From the NCBI RefSeq assembly GCF_002377945.1, contig NZ_DFQV01000033.1, positions 289,425-353,424 of the forward strand: a stretch of 64,000 bases of DNA. Direction: 5' to 3'. Below are positions 27,793 through 38,095 of this stretch, one piece after another. Numbering within the stretch: position 1 is the first letter of the stretch; each line of letters starts with the position of its first letter. Below the pieces are notes generated by a model. The model was not told the origin of the DNA. It did not search any database and saw only the letters and a program-made list of their open reading frames with translations. A program made the position numbers and the translations under genes. This stretch comes from Psychrobacter sp. UBA3480 (GTDB lineage Bacteria > Pseudomonadota > Gammaproteobacteria > Pseudomonadales > Moraxellaceae).

Positions 27793-28494
27793 ATGCAGGC
27801 AAATCAAGCACAAACAAAACAAAAACAACTGGCACTATTTGATTTAGATCATACATTACTTGATGTCGATAGCGATTATCTCTGGGGTGAGTATATCGTA
27901 AAGCATGACCTTGTCGATGAGGCGCAGTACCGTACTGCCAATCAGAAATTTTATAATGACTATATTGAAGGCACGCTAGACGCGACAGAGTACAATGAGT
28001 TTGTCGCGCAGTTTTTAAACAGTCTGCCGCTTGATAGACTGGATGAGCTAAGAGAAGACTATATCAAAAGCGAAATCGAGCCACATATTCGCCCAAAAGC
28101 AATGGAAGCATTGTGTCAGCACATTGAGCAAGGGCACGATGTAGTGATTATTTCTGCGACCAATGATTTTGTAGTGTCGGCCATTGCCAAGCGTTTTGGT
28201 GTAGAAGAAGCCAATGTATTGGCAACGCCATTAGAGATCAAAGATAATCGCTATACAGGTAAGCTAACTGACAGACCAAACTTTCAAGCGGGCAAAATAT
28301 ACCATTTGGATAAATGGCTAAATAAACAGCAAGCCTCTGGTATCACGTTTGAAAAAACGTATGCGTATTCAGATTCCAAAAATGATATTCCGTTACTCGA
28401 ATGGGCTGATGTGGCCGTTTGCGTATCACCTGATGATGCGTTACATGCACATGCTTTGGCCCATCGATGGGCAGTAGAAGATTGGTCGATCTAG
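27793..28494 (+). CDS. HAD-superfamily phosphatase, subfamily IB (SerB-like)
   Basis: Cytoplasmic hydrolase of 233 aa. Motif I is FDLDHTLL with the nucleophile and acid Asp pair, motif II lies in VVIISATNDF, and motif III is in YAYSDSKNDIPLLEWAD. A helical cap (residues 30-95) follows motif I. The subfamily IB group includes phosphoserine phosphatase and similar phosphomonoesterases, such as the CicA and PHOSPHO2-like proteins. The substrate is not determined here. AAGGTCTCACC precedes ATG 27793. It lies 125 bases before prfB on the same strand. Confidence 0.85.
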   Translation: MQANQAQTKQKQLALFDLDHTLLDVDSDYLWGEYIVKHDLVDEAQYRTANQKFYNDYIEGTLDATEYNEFVAQFLNSLPLDRLDELREDYIKSEIEPHIRPKAMEALCQHIEQGHDVVIISATNDFVVSAIAKRFGVEEANVLATPLEIKDNRYTGKLTDRPNFQAGKIYHLDKWLNKQQASGITFEKTYAYSDSKNDIPLLEWADVAVCVSPDDALHAHALAHRWAVEDWSI

Positions 28495-28618
28495 ATTATT
28501 TAAGATAGTAATAGTAGCAACATTGGCATCAGCGATAATTAGCGAACCATTTAGTATCAATCTCATTTAAAATAGCGCCACATGCGTTATTTATTTTATT
28601 AGAAAAACAGGAATATTT

Positions 28619-29714
28619 ATGGAAATCAATCCGTATCAAGAACAGATTAAAGATTTATCAGAGCGTGGGCAGGACTTGCGGAGGTATCTTTGACTTCGAT
28701 GGTAAGCAAGAACGCTTAGAAGAAGTCAATTTAGAGTTAGAAAACCCTGAGCTATGGAACGATCCAGAGCGCGCGACCAAAATTAATAAAGAAAAAAGTC
28801 ACCTTGACGGTGTCATCGATGTGGTGGTTTCTCTTGAAACCACACTAGAGGACGCGTCTGCTATGCTAGAGTTGGCAGTCGAAGCAGAAGATGAGTCCTT
28901 GCTAGCTGATGTGCAGAGCGAGCTAGATAGCGCCGAGAAACGTGTCGCTGATTTAGAATTCCGCCGAATGTTTAGCGGTGAGATGGATCCAAACAACTGC
29001 TACTTGGATATTCAGTCAGGCAGTGGCGGTACTGAAGCGCAAGATTGGGCTGAGATGCTGCTGCGCATGTATACACGCTGGGCAGAAGCTCATGGCTTCA
29101 AAGTAGATGTGATTGAAGTGTCCTCAGGTAGCGTGGCTGGTATCAAGTCGGCAACCATTGAGATTAAAGGTGATTATGCCTTTGGTTGGTTGCGTACCGA
29201 AATTGGTGTCCATCGTCTAGTACGTAAATCACCATTTGATAGTAATAATGGTCGTCATACGTCGTTTGCTGCGGTGTTTGTCTCGCCTGAGATTGACGAC
29301 AACGTCGAGATTGATATCAATCCTGCGGATTTGCGTATCGATACCTATCGCTCATCTGGGGCGGGTGGTCAGCACGTAAACACGACAGATTCTGCGGTAC
29401 GTATTACCCATGAGCCGTCGGGCGTGGTAGTGACCTGTCAGAATGAGCGTAGTCAACATGGTAACAAAGCCACCGCGATGAAAATGCTGCGTGCTAAGCT
29501 GTATGAGCTTGAAATGCAAAAACGTATGGAATCACAGCAAGCAGTCGAAGATGGCAAGTCTGACGTCGGTTGGGGCAGTCAAATTCGCTCGTACGTGCTC
29601 GATGACTCACGTATCAAGGACTTGCGTACGGGTGTTGAAACCTTTAACACCGGAGCGGTGCTAGATGGTGACCTCGATCAGTTTATCGAAGCGAGTCTAA
29701 AAGCAGGACTGTAA
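28619..29714 (+). CDS. prfB: Peptide chain release factor 2 with programmed +1 frameshift
   Basis: RF2, 364 aa after frameshifting, releases peptides at UGA and UAA. The zero frame runs from ATG 28619 for 24 codons to an in-frame TGA at 28691-28693; the ribosome shifts +1 at CTT TGA C and continues from GAC at 28692. The coding join is 28619-28690 plus 28692-29714. The stop-codon recognition tripeptide SPF (in [16 protein letters not shown]) and the catalytic GGQ (in [14 protein letters not shown], near residue 248) are both present. Length agrees with E. coli RF2 (365). No lysS follows, unlike E. coli. Confidence 0.97.
28680..28694 (+). promoter_or_regulatory. prfB programmed frameshift site
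   Basis: An internal Shine-Dalgarno-like GGAGG (28680-28684) lies three bases before CTT TGA C (28688-28694). This is the classical autoregulatory element: when RF2 is scarce, slow termination at TGA lets the ribosome slip forward one base and complete RF2. Confidence 0.95.
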
Positions 29715-29775
29715 AAGGCCGTTTTAAATAAGCAGCCGTTTTAAAATAGTAACCAATATTTAATTAAGGAAAATT

Positions 29776-30060
29776 ATGCCAAGCGTTAATAATTATTTTG
29801 ATGATAAAGTGACTTCTATTGCTTTTCAAACGGCGACCAAGCCTGCGACTGTCGGCGTCATGGAAATTGGTGAATATGAGTTTGGCACCAGTGAATTCGA
29901 AACCATGAGCGTGGTGAGCGGTGCATTGACGGTTAAGCTGCCAGAGAGTGATGAGTGGCAAACGTTTAACGCTGGCGAGCAATTCACGGTTGAAGCCAAT
30001 CAAAAGTTCCAAGTAAAAGTAGACGTCGAAACCGCTTATCTATGTGTATATGGTAAATAA
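29776..30060 (+). CDS. ppnP: Pyrimidine/purine nucleoside phosphorylase (DUF1255)
   Basis: Small cupin protein of 94 aa matching the DUF1255/YaiE (PpnP) family, which phosphorolyses a broad set of nucleosides to base and ribose-1-phosphate. Family blocks are [28 protein letters not shown] and [19 protein letters not shown], consistent with the compact beta-barrel. AAGGAAAATT precedes ATG. A terminator follows at 30097. Confidence 0.9.
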   Translation: MPSVNNYFDDKVTSIAFQTATKPATVGVMEIGEYEFGTSEFETMSVVSGALTVKLPESDEWQTFNAGEQFTVEANQKFQVKVDVETAYLCVYGK

Positions 30061-30096
30061 CGACTTCTAAGTTATAGCAGTATCAAAACGAAAAAT

Positions 30097-30127
30097 GCCA
30101 AGTATTTTATGCTTGGCGTTTTTTTTG
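30097..30127 (+). terminator. Terminator after ppnP
   Basis: GCCAAG (30097-30102) pairs with CTTGGC (30112-30117), extended by a G-T wobble and an A-T pair, followed by a run of Ts (30119-30126). Confidence 0.85.
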
Positions 30128-30270
30128 TGTCATATTTCAAATAAATTTTAAGCTACTATCCTGAAAACCATGTTTTACACAGCATTACACTTTGTCTGTG
30201 CCAAATAAACAGCAAAAACTACCGTCATTAATTATGCTAAAGCCATGAATTATTAAAGGTATACAGGTTT

Positions 30271-31401
30271 ATGACAAAGGCAACAGTAAAGGCAAGCCAG
30301 CAAACAATGACCAAAGACGTGCGTCATGATTACGAGCATCTCGCACGCCGTGCTAATTTGCGTTATGTGAGTGACGATGAACCGGGCTACGAGCGTAGAC
30401 GTTGGGGTCGCGGCTTTACTTATCGTGATGCAACGGGCAACACGGTCAAAGACAAAGCATTGCGTCAGCGTTTTGATGCATTGGTGATACCGCCTATGTG
30501 GTCAGAGGTCTGGATATGTCAAGATGAAAGAGGCCATCTGCAATCAACAGGGCGAGACGAAAAATCACGCAAACAGTACTTGTATCATCCGTCATGGAAC
30601 AATATCCGTGACCAAGCAAAGTTTGATGCGATGATAGGATTTGCAGAGGCATTGCCCAATCTACGCGCGCAGGTGGAGATAGATTTGGAAGCAGAGTCGT
30701 TATCACGTACCAACGTACTCGCTGCCGTTGTTAAATTGCTAGAGACCACTTTGATTCGTATCGGTAACAGCCGCTACGCCAAGCAAAACAAAAGCTATGG
30801 TCTGAGTACGCTACGCAGTAAGCATGTCAGTGAAACCGACAATGGACTGGCGTTTGATTTCGTCGGAAAAAGCGCAAAAGAACACCATATTGAGCTGCAA
30901 GATGAGCGATTGATTGACATCGTGCAGGCCTGCTCTGAACTACCAGGTTATCAGATATTCAAATATCTAGATGACAACGGACATAAGCAAGTCGTCGACA
31001 GTAGCGATATCAATGATTACTTACGGATGCATACGTGTGGCATGGACTGTGAAAGCAAGCTGTACAGCGCAAAGGATTTTCGCACATGGATGGCCAGTGT
31101 ACTCGCGGCAAGCTACCTATATGATGAGCTACAAACGTCTGCAGGTGCTAGCATACTTGCCAGTGCACCAGAAAGCGCTGAGCGACAGCAATTAGTCACT
31201 GATATGGTAAAAAGTGTGGCAGCAGAACTAGGCAACACGCCGACCGTATGCCGTGCCTCTTATATTCATCCCATTGTCATTGAGCGCTTTTTGGCAGGGC
31301 AATTCTTTGAGGCTTACAAACAATCCCGCCGTGGACGAACCAAAAAATACCAAAGCTATGAAGAAAAAGCATTGTTAGGGTTTTTAAGAGCTGATGTTTA
31401 A
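30271..31401 (+). CDS. DNA topoisomerase IB (poxvirus-like)
   Basis: Type IB topoisomerase of 376 aa, the small bacterial/poxvirus form that relaxes supercoils through a 3'-phosphotyrosyl intermediate. The N-terminal domain (GRGFTYRDATGNTV, then IPPMWSEVWIC) and the catalytic domain (RIGNSRYAKQNKSYGLSTLR, KDFRTWMASVLAA) are intact. The nucleophile is Tyr331 in CRASYIHPIVIE. These enzymes are widespread in proteobacteria, with accessory roles. It stands alone after the ppnP terminator. Confidence 0.93.
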   Translation: MTKATVKASQQTMTKDVRHDYEHLARRANLRYVSDDEPGYERRRWGRGFTYRDATGNTVKDKALRQRFDALVIPPMWSEVWICQDERGHLQSTGRDEKSRKQYLYHPSWNNIRDQAKFDAMIGFAEALPNLRAQVEIDLEAESLSRTNVLAAVVKLLETTLIRIGNSRYAKQNKSYGLSTLRSKHVSETDNGLAFDFVGKSAKEHHIELQDERLIDIVQACSELPGYQIFKYLDDNGHKQVVDSSDINDYLRMHTCGMDCESKLYSAKDFRTWMASVLAASYLYDELQTSAGASILASAPESAERQQLVTDMVKSVAAELGNTPTVCRASYIHPIVIERFLAGQFFEAYKQSRRGRTKKYQSYEEKALLGFLRADV

Positions 31402-31709
31402 GTGTGAGGTTTTAAATAATAATATTGAGGTGTTAATTCTTTAATAGGAAATTGAAAATATTTGGCAGTATTTTGGCTATTGATTGTAGGTGTCTTCGTG
31501 GACTTATAGCGAATTAATGATAATTAGTTATGGATTATCTTTATTTCTATAAAATAAAAATGATACGTTATGTATTGAAATAAACGTAAAAATGCGTTAC
31601 TAATAGGGCATGATAAATACGAACCTATGAAACGGTCTATAGGATGTGACCGTTTTGCAATCATAAATACCATTTTACCAGTTACTTGCTATTGCTAAAG
31701 GATTAGCTT
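31402..31709. other. AT-rich intergenic region before the acyl-CoA synthetase
   Basis: The 308 bases between the topoisomerase and the acyl-CoA synthetase are very AT-rich and show no gene or clear hairpin terminator. The promoter of the synthetase operon should lie here. Confidence 0.45.
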
Positions 31710-33425
31710 ATGAACACCGCCTCTCAAACTCCGACGAATATTGATACAGATACTACCGTCACACCAAAAAACTATACCGATTACTATAATAATTTTAATA
31801 TGAATACATTGCTGTCAGAAATCTTTGGCGAGCAGGTGAACGATCGACTAAATGCTTATATGGCTTGCTGTGGTCGCCATGTACGCGATGGTCGCGCTGA
31901 CAATGCTGCGCTAGTACACGAAGACACGGCAGGCAACATAACACGCATGAGTTTTGGTGAGCTTGATAAAGCGAGTGCTCAAATCGCTAACTTGCTACAG
32001 TCGTATGGGGTAAAAGCGGGAGATAAGGTAGCGACCATGCTACCGCGCACGCCTGAGCTACTTACTGTTGTATTGGCAACATGGCGTATCGGAGCCGTAT
32101 ATCAGCCGCTATTTACTGCTTTTGGCTATGATTCAATCAAGTATCGGATGGATAAAGCCGACACCAAAGTCGTTTTTACTAACTTAGAAAATCGCAGCAA
32201 GTTTGAAGATTTGGCTGAGCAAACCAAAATGGTATTGGTCGGCAGTATGGAAGATGCCCAGACATGGGGTGACGATCACTATGGCCAGTCTATGGCAGCC
32301 CAATCGCAAACGATGGAACCAGTATTGCTCGATACGGATGCACCATTTTTGCAAATGTTTACCTCTGGTACGGTTGGTAAATCAAAAGGGGTCAGCGTTC
32401 CATTGGCTGCATTACCTGCTTTTTACCTATATATGCGTTATGCCATCGATCTACGCGAAGATGATCAGTATTGGAACATGGCCGATCCTGGCTGGGCATA
32501 TGGCTTGTACTATGCCATCACAGGGCCTTTGCTACTGGGCATCACCACTTATTTTAATGAAGCAGGATTCGACGCGACCAATACCCGTGACTTTATGGTA
32601 CGTCATAAGATTACCAATTTAGCCTCTTCACCAACTGCATTTCGAATGATGAAATCTAGTGGCGTGTTTGATAGTGTTAATGAAGGCGCTCATAACGATA
32701 CTAATGCTAAGCTGTCTTTACGCTGTGCCAACTCGGCAGGAGAGACGCTGAATACCGAAGTGGTCAACTGGGTTGAAACCTATCTGGCGTGCCAAGTCAA
32801 AGACCAATATGGGCAAACAGAGACTGGCATGACTTGCTGTGCACATCATGCACTGGCACATGATTGTCCTGTTGGTTCGATGGGTATGGCGCTCCCAGGT
32901 CATACGCTAGTCGTATTAGATGATGATATGAATGTACTGCCCGATGGTGAGCAAGGGCAACTGGCAGTTGTCGTCAGTCAGTCACCTGCGTTCTATTTCC
33001 GTGGTTATAGCTGGAATGAAAAACAAGCCTTTGTAGATGATTACTATCTGACAGGCGACGTGGTCGAGCGTCATAGTGACGGCAGCTACTGGTTCTCAGG
33101 ACGTGATGATGACATTATTATTACCGCAGGTTACCGCGTAGGCCCCACTGATGTCGAAAACACCGTATTAGAGCATGAAGCAGTGGCAGAGTCTGCGGCG
33201 GTAGGCGTGCCAGATGAAGTGCGCGGTCATACCATCAAGTCTTATGTGGTGCTAAAAGATGGCATCGAAGGCAGTGAGCAAATCGCCAAAGAAATCCAAG
33301 AGCTAGTACGTAAACGTCTATCCACTCATGCCTATCCACGTGAGGTCGAGTTTGTGACAGAACTGCCGAAAACGCCAAGTGGTAAGATACAACGCTTTTT
33401 GCTGCGTAGTCTGTCTGCTGCATAA
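31710..33425 (+). CDS. AMP-forming acyl-CoA synthetase
   Basis: ANL-superfamily ligase of 571 aa that activates a carboxylic acid to its CoA thioester through an acyl-adenylate. The phosphate loop is FTSGTVGKSKG near residues 217-227, the substrate/adenylate region includes YGQTETGMTC, and the hinge block is YLTGDVVERHSDGSYWFSGR. The C-terminal Lys559 in TPSGKIQ is the catalytic (and often acetylated) lysine. The sequence resembles acetyl-/medium-chain acyl-CoA synthetases, but the substrate is uncertain. ATG follows AAAGGATTAGCTT. The SDR at 33498 is 72 bases downstream and probably cotranscribed. Confidence 0.87.
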   Translation: MNTASQTPTNIDTDTTVTPKNYTDYYNNFNMNTLLSEIFGEQVNDRLNAYMACCGRHVRDGRADNAALVHEDTAGNITRMSFGELDKASAQIANLLQSYGVKAGDKVATMLPRTPELLTVVLATWRIGAVYQPLFTAFGYDSIKYRMDKADTKVVFTNLENRSKFEDLAEQTKMVLVGSMEDAQTWGDDHYGQSMAAQSQTMEPVLLDTDAPFLQMFTSGTVGKSKGVSVPLAALPAFYLYMRYAIDLREDDQYWNMADPGWAYGLYYAITGPLLLGITTYFNEAGFDATNTRDFMVRHKITNLASSPTAFRMMKSSGVFDSVNEGAHNDTNAKLSLRCANSAGETLNTEVVNWVETYLACQVKDQYGQTETGMTCCAHHALAHDCPVGSMGMALPGHTLVVLDDDMNVLPDGEQGQLAVVVSQSPAFYFRGYSWNEKQAFVDDYYLTGDVVERHSDGSYWFSGRDDDIIITAGYRVGPTDVENTVLEHEAVAESAAVGVPDEVRGHTIKSYVVLKDGIEGSEQIAKEIQELVRKRLSTHAYPREVEFVTELPKTPSGKIQRFLLRSLSAA

Positions 33426-33497
33426 ATAACTTGGTAAAGCGTCTATAAATTTAATAGAAAAACATCTAATAAGAAGCAAAAATTTAAAGGAATAATC

Positions 33498-34289
33498 ATG
33501 CAAGTTAAAGAAAACAGCTTTTTGGTCACAGGCGGGGCATCAGGATTAGGTGAATCAGTGACTCGGGCGATTGTAGATCAAGGTGGTAACGTCGTTATCG
33601 CTGATCTAAACGAATCAGCAGGGCAAGCACTAGTCGCTGAGCTGGGTAATAGTGCGCGCTTTGTGCGCTGTGACATCACCAACGGCGATGAAGTGCAAGC
33701 AGCCGTTGAGATGGCTGAGTCAGCTTTCGGCGGCTTACAAGGTTCTATCAATTGTGCGGGTGTTGTAGTGGTACAAAAACTGCTAGATCGTGATAATAAT
33801 CCGGCAGACCTTGAGTCATTTAGCCGCGGGGTCAATATTAATCTGGTCGGTTCATTTAATGTCGCCCGTTTGGTCGCTGCTAGCATTGCCAAGCGTATAG
33901 CTAATGATAGCAATGCAGGCGGCTATGTAGAAAAGAATGCAGATCAAGGTATTATTATTAATACAGCCTCTATAGCAGCCTTTGACGGACAAGTAGGTCA
34001 AGCCAGCTATTCATCGTCTAAAGCAGGTGTGGTTGGTCTAACCTTGCCACTTGCTCGCGAGCTGGCACGTCATGGTATACGCGTTATGACCATCGCACCA
34101 GGTGTCTTTGCTACGCCGATGATGGACAGTATTCCTGAAAAGGCACGTGAGCAGCTAGAAGCAGGTGTGCCATATCCTAGACGTTTAGGCGCTCCCAATG
34201 AGTTTGCCAAATTGGTGACTCATATCATCGATAATGCTTACCTAAATGGTGAAGTTATTCGCTTAGATGGTGCAATTCGTATGGTGTAG
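33498..34289 (+). CDS. SDR dehydrogenase, 3-hydroxyacyl-CoA dehydrogenase type 2-like
   Basis: Short-chain dehydrogenase/reductase of 263 aa. The cofactor motif TGGASGLGE is near residues 11-19, the acidic residue in VVIADLNE suggests NAD+ preference, NCAGVVVV is the structural NAG motif, and the catalytic Ser, Tyr and Lys are in NTASIAAFDG and ASYSSSKAG. The overall pattern (IAPGVFATPMMDSIPEKAR) resembles 3-hydroxyacyl-CoA dehydrogenase type 2 (HSD17B10-like). With the acyl-CoA synthetase upstream it suggests activation and oxidation of an acyl or hydroxyacyl substrate. AAAGGAATAATC precedes ATG. Confidence 0.88.
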   Translation: MQVKENSFLVTGGASGLGESVTRAIVDQGGNVVIADLNESAGQALVAELGNSARFVRCDITNGDEVQAAVEMAESAFGGLQGSINCAGVVVVQKLLDRDNNPADLESFSRGVNINLVGSFNVARLVAASIAKRIANDSNAGGYVEKNADQGIIINTASIAAFDGQVGQASYSSSKAGVVGLTLPLARELARHGIRVMTIAPGVFATPMMDSIPEKAREQLEAGVPYPRRLGAPNEFAKLVTHIIDNAYLNGEVIRLDGAIRMV

Positions 34290-34400
34290 CAGTCTATTGA
34301 GTGATTCATCACTTTTGCACAAAACGTATCTACAGAATCTGGCATAGTGCTTTGATACATATGATTAATGACAAAAAATTAATTATGGGAGTCAGAGTCT

Positions 34401-34982
34401 ATGCCATTTTTTTATAAAAAATATTACTCATCAAAAGAGCAGCGTACGCCTTGGTTGCCCATTATCATTGGTCTTAGTCTAGCTGCCATTGTCAGCACCA
34501 GCGCTATTGCTTATGTCAAAAGCACCTCAAAACCCAAGAATCCCATTCCTCCTTCTACAGTCATTGACCGAGTCTTCGTCGACAAATCAGATCGAATCTT
34601 AAAACTGATGAGCGATGGTAAAGTTATTAGGTCGTATCGTATTGCGCTAGGGGAAAGTCCATCAGGTCACAAGCAACAAGAGGGCGACCAGCGTACGCCC
34701 GTTGGGATTTATACCTTAGATTATAAAAATGAGAACTCTATTGCGCATCGCTCTATTCATATTAGCTATCCCAATGATGAGGACAAGACACGAGCAAAGT
34801 CATTAGGGGTCAATCCAGGTGGCGATATTATGATTCATGGGCAAATGAATGGCTTTGGGTATTTGGCATTGTTTAATCAACGACGTGATTGAACAGATGG
34901 CTGTATCGCTGTTGCCAATGATGAGATGGATGAAATTATGGATGCAGTGACACTTGGTACTCCTATCGAAATCGTGGAGTAG
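34401..34982 (+). pseudogene. L,D-transpeptidase (YkuD) broken by an in-frame TGA
   Basis: The frame encodes a membrane-anchored YkuD-type L,D-transpeptidase: N-terminal hydrophobic segment (PIIIGLSLAAIVSTSAIAYV), then DRVFVDKSDRILKLMSDGK, RTPVGIYTLDYKN and the catalytic-site IMIHGQMNG. At codon 164 (34890-34892) a TGA interrupts RRD-stop-TDGCIAVAN. Homologues have Trp here, so one base change (TGG to TGA) explains it. The downstream 29 codons in the same frame keep the catalytic DGC cysteine and end at TAG 34980-34982. The product is thus a 163-residue fragment without nucleophile unless the codon is read through or is a sequencing error. Confidence 0.85.
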
Positions 34983-35180
34983 AATAGTCGGATTGTTATC
35001 TAATTTATATTAAGTAGATGCATTATTCATTAACGTATTTAATGGAGATTTATCTTTTATTTGCATTGATAGAATAGCGTTTCTTACCTTTTAACTACTT
35101 TTAACTAATATTAATAAATCATTTAAATATTATTAATAATAAATATCATTGCTTTAAGTAAGGTTTTATTTGGTAATCGT

Positions 35181-35209
35181 CTTGAAATAGGTGTATATAT
35201 ACCTTATAT
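35181..35209 (+). promoter_or_regulatory. Sigma-32-type heat-shock promoter of clpB
   Basis: A perfect CTTGAAA -35 element (35181-35187) is followed after 14 bases by CCTTATAT (35202-35209), a partial match to the CCCCATNT -10 element. It lies about 80 bases before the clpB start. The rest of the 309-base gap from 34983 is AT-rich with no gene. Confidence 0.75.
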
Positions 35210-35291
35210 AAGTGACAGATAACAGTGGGCACTGGAATAAGATAATCCTTAGAGGTGCTACTGAGAATACCAATTATAAAAGGATATAGAC

Positions 35292-37889
35292 ATGAGATTT
35301 GAGAAGTTTACTCAAAAATTGCAGTCCGCTATTCAAGAAGCACAAAGTCTAGCGTTAGGTCGCGATCATACAGGTATTGATCCTGTGCATTTGCTTGCCG
35401 TGTTGCTACAAGATGAATCTAATTTATCTATCTGCCAACAAGCAGGTGCTTCTATCCCAGCGCTAAAAAATGGCGTGGCCAAAGCATTGGATAATCAAGC
35501 AACGATTTCGGAGCCGACAGGTGACGTCAACCTTAACCCAAACTCGGTAAAAATCTTGAACTTGGCTGATCGTCAGGCGCAAAAAGAAGGCGATGATTTT
35601 ATCGCAACAGAATGGGTGATGTTGGCACTCGCTGAGCAGGGCGAAACCAAAAAGATATTTGAAAGTGCTGGCGTAACGGCAAGCAAACTAAAAGCGGTGA
35701 TTGAGCAATTGCGCGGTGATGATACGGTGAATAACCAAAACGCCGAAGATCAGCGTGATGCACTTAATAAATATACGATTAATCTAACTGAACAAGCAGA
35801 GCTTGGCAAGCTAGATCCAGTCATTGGCCGTGACGAAGAGATTCGCCGTACTATTCAGGTGCTGTCACGCCGTACCAAAAATAATCCTGTACTTATCGGT
35901 GAGCCGGGCGTTGGTAAAACAGCTATCGTTGAAGGCTTAGCACAGAAAATCATCAATGGTGATGTACCAGAAGGTCTGCGCCGTAAAGAAGTGCTGTCGT
36001 TAGATTTAGGTGCGCTCATTGCAGGGGCAAAATTCCGCGGTGAGTTCGAAGAGCGTCTCAAAAGCGTATTGAGTGATTTGGCTAAGCAAGAAGGTAATGT
36101 CATCTTGTTTATCGATGAGCTGCACACGATGGTTGGTGCGGGTAAATCTGAAGGCGCGATGGATGCTGGCAATATGCTAAAACCTGCATTGGCACGTGGT
36201 GAGCTACACTGTGTCGGGGCGACAACGCTGGATGAATACCGTAAGTACATCGAAAAAGACGCCGCGCTTGAGCGTCGTTTCCAAAAAGTGCTGGTCGATG
36301 AGCCAACGGTCGAAGATACCATTGCGATATTACGTGGTCTAAAGGAGCGTTACGAGCTGCATCACGGCGTCGATATTCAAGACAGTGCCATTATCGCTGC
36401 TGCGCGCATGAGTCACCGCTATATCACCGATCGTAAGCTACCAGATAAGGCGATTGATTTAATTGATGAAGCGGCCAGTCGTCTGCGCATGGAGATGGAC
36501 AGTAAACCTGAATCATTAGATAAGCTTGATAGCCGTTTGATTCAATTAAAAATGCAGCGTGAAGTGCTCAAAAATGAAGAAGATGCTGGCGCGCAAGCCG
36601 AGCGTAAAGTGCTCGATGCGCAAATAGCGGAATTGGAAAAAGAGTATGCTGATCTCAACGAGGTTTGGCAGGCAGAGAAAGCACTGGTCAAAGGCAGTCA
36701 ACAGCTAAAAGACGAGCTAGATAAAGCCCGTATTGCGTATGACAAGGCTAGCCGCGAAGGCGATTATGAGACCATGAGTAAGCTGCAATACGAAACCATT
36801 CCGCAGTTAGAACGACGTATTCATGAGTCTGACTTGGCAGAGCAAAAAGAGCAGACAGGTGAAGGTAGCGGTGTCAAATTGCTACGTAATAAGGTGACAG
36901 ACAACGAAATCGCCGAAGTGGTTGCGGCCGCGACTGGTATTCCAGTCAGCAAAATGATGCAAGGCGAGCGTGACAAGATGATAGCAATGGAAGAAAAGCT
37001 CCATGAGCGTGTTATCGGTCAAAACGAAGCGGTCGAATCGGTGGCCAATGCGGTACGTCGTAGCCGTGCAGGCTTATCTGACCCCAACCGTCCTTCTGGT
37101 TCGTTCTTATTTCTGGGACCTACGGGTGTTGGTAAAACCGAGCTGACCAAATCACTAGCAAACTTTTTGTTTGACTCTGAAGATGCGATCGTACGTATCG
37201 ACATGAGTGAATATATGGAAAAACACAGTGTCAGTCGTTTGGTGGGCGCGCCTCCAGGTTATGTCGGTTATGAAGAAGGCGGTACGTTGACTGAAGCCGT
37301 ACGCCGTAAGCCATATAGCGTCATATTGTTCGATGAAGTAGAAAAGGCGCATCCTGATGTGTTTAACATCTTGCTGCAAGTATTGGATGATGGTCGCTTA
37401 ACCGATTCGCAAGGTCGTGTAGTAGATTTCAAAAACACCGTGATCATCATGACCAGTAACTTGGGTTCGCACAAGATACAAGAAATGGTTGGCGAGAGCT
37501 ACGAGGATATCAAAGCGGAAGTAATGGATTCTGTTGGGCAGCATTTCCGTCCAGAGTTCGTCAACCGTATTGACGAAATCGTAGTTTTCCATCCGCTTGG
37601 TATGTCGCAGATGGCAGGTATTGCGGATATTCAATTGGATCGATTACGTCAGCGTATCCAAGAGCGTGAGATGGATATTGAGCTGTCAGCAGATGCGATG
37701 AATAAATTGGTTGCCGTGGGTTATGACCCTGTTTATGGTGCTCGTCCTTTGAAGCGTGCCATTCAACAAGAGATCGAAAACCCATTGTCATTGAAACTAT
37801 TAGCAGGTGATTTTGTCGCTGGTGATATTATCAAAGTCGATGTGGGTGCCGATGACAAGCTAACTTTTGATAAGCTTAGAATGAGCTAA
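35292..37889 (+). CDS. clpB: ATP-dependent disaggregase ClpB
   Basis: Hsp100 chaperone of 865 aa that threads aggregated proteins through a hexameric pore together with DnaK. The N-domain starts [14 protein letters not shown]. The first AAA+ module has GEPGVGKTA near residue 203 and the Walker [10 protein letters not shown]. The coiled-coil M-domain spans about 405-530, which separates ClpB from ClpA/ClpC. The second AAA+ module has GPTGVGKTE near 609 and [20 protein letters not shown] as Walker B region. AAAGGATATAGAC precedes ATG. Upstream sigma-32 promoter and downstream terminator make it a single-gene unit. Confidence 0.98.
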   Translation: MRFEKFTQKLQSAIQEAQSLALGRDHTGIDPVHLLAVLLQDESNLSICQQAGASIPALKNGVAKALDNQATISEPTGDVNLNPNSVKILNLADRQAQKEGDDFIATEWVMLALAEQGETKKIFESAGVTASKLKAVIEQLRGDDTVNNQNAEDQRDALNKYTINLTEQAELGKLDPVIGRDEEIRRTIQVLSRRTKNNPVLIGEPGVGKTAIVEGLAQKIINGDVPEGLRRKEVLSLDLGALIAGAKFRGEFEERLKSVLSDLAKQEGNVILFIDELHTMVGAGKSEGAMDAGNMLKPALARGELHCVGATTLDEYRKYIEKDAALERRFQKVLVDEPTVEDTIAILRGLKERYELHHGVDIQDSAIIAAARMSHRYITDRKLPDKAIDLIDEAASRLRMEMDSKPESLDKLDSRLIQLKMQREVLKNEEDAGAQAERKVLDAQIAELEKEYADLNEVWQAEKALVKGSQQLKDELDKARIAYDKASREGDYETMSKLQYETIPQLERRIHESDLAEQKEQTGEGSGVKLLRNKVTDNEIAEVVAAATGIPVSKMMQGERDKMIAMEEKLHERVIGQNEAVESVANAVRRSRAGLSDPNRPSGSFLFLGPTGVGKTELTKSLANFLFDSEDAIVRIDMSEYMEKHSVSRLVGAPPGYVGYEEGGTLTEAVRRKPYSVILFDEVEKAHPDVFNILLQVLDDGRLTDSQGRVVDFKNTVIIMTSNLGSHKIQEMVGESYEDIKAEVMDSVGQHFRPEFVNRIDEIVVFHPLGMSQMAGIADIQLDRLRQRIQEREMDIELSADAMNKLVAVGYDPVYGARPLKRAIQQEIENPLSLKLLAGDFVAGDIIKVDVGADDKLTFDKLRMS

Positions 37890-37935
37890 TCAGTTTATCC
37901 TTGACGTCTTTATGACCCAACTGTACGCGTAATTC

Positions 37936-37973
37936 AACCCCTTATCTACAATTGTAGGTAAGGGGTTTTTATT
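37936..37973 (+). terminator. Terminator after clpB
   Basis: Arms 37936-37949 (AACCCCTTATCTAC) and 37954-37967 (GTAGGTAAGGGGTT) pair over 14 positions with one wobble, followed by a T-run. Confidence 0.92.
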
Positions 37974-38095
37974 TATAAGGCGCGATTTACGTTACTGTTT
38001 TTTTACCATTTCGATATCTCTTAAGTCTCAGGACTATGCTATAACTAAATCAATGACTAATAGTATAAGTATCAACTGAATGGAGAAACAGAACG

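Noticed and set aside
34890..34892. TGA in the L,D-transpeptidase gene as a selenocysteine codon
   Set aside because: Homologues carry Trp, not Cys/Sec, at this place; the catalytic Cys is a few residues later, and I see no SECIS-like hairpin immediately downstream.
35855..36322. 155-codon open frame antisense to clpB
   Set aside because: Ser/Pro-rich antisense of a conserved AAA+ region; no independent evidence for translation.
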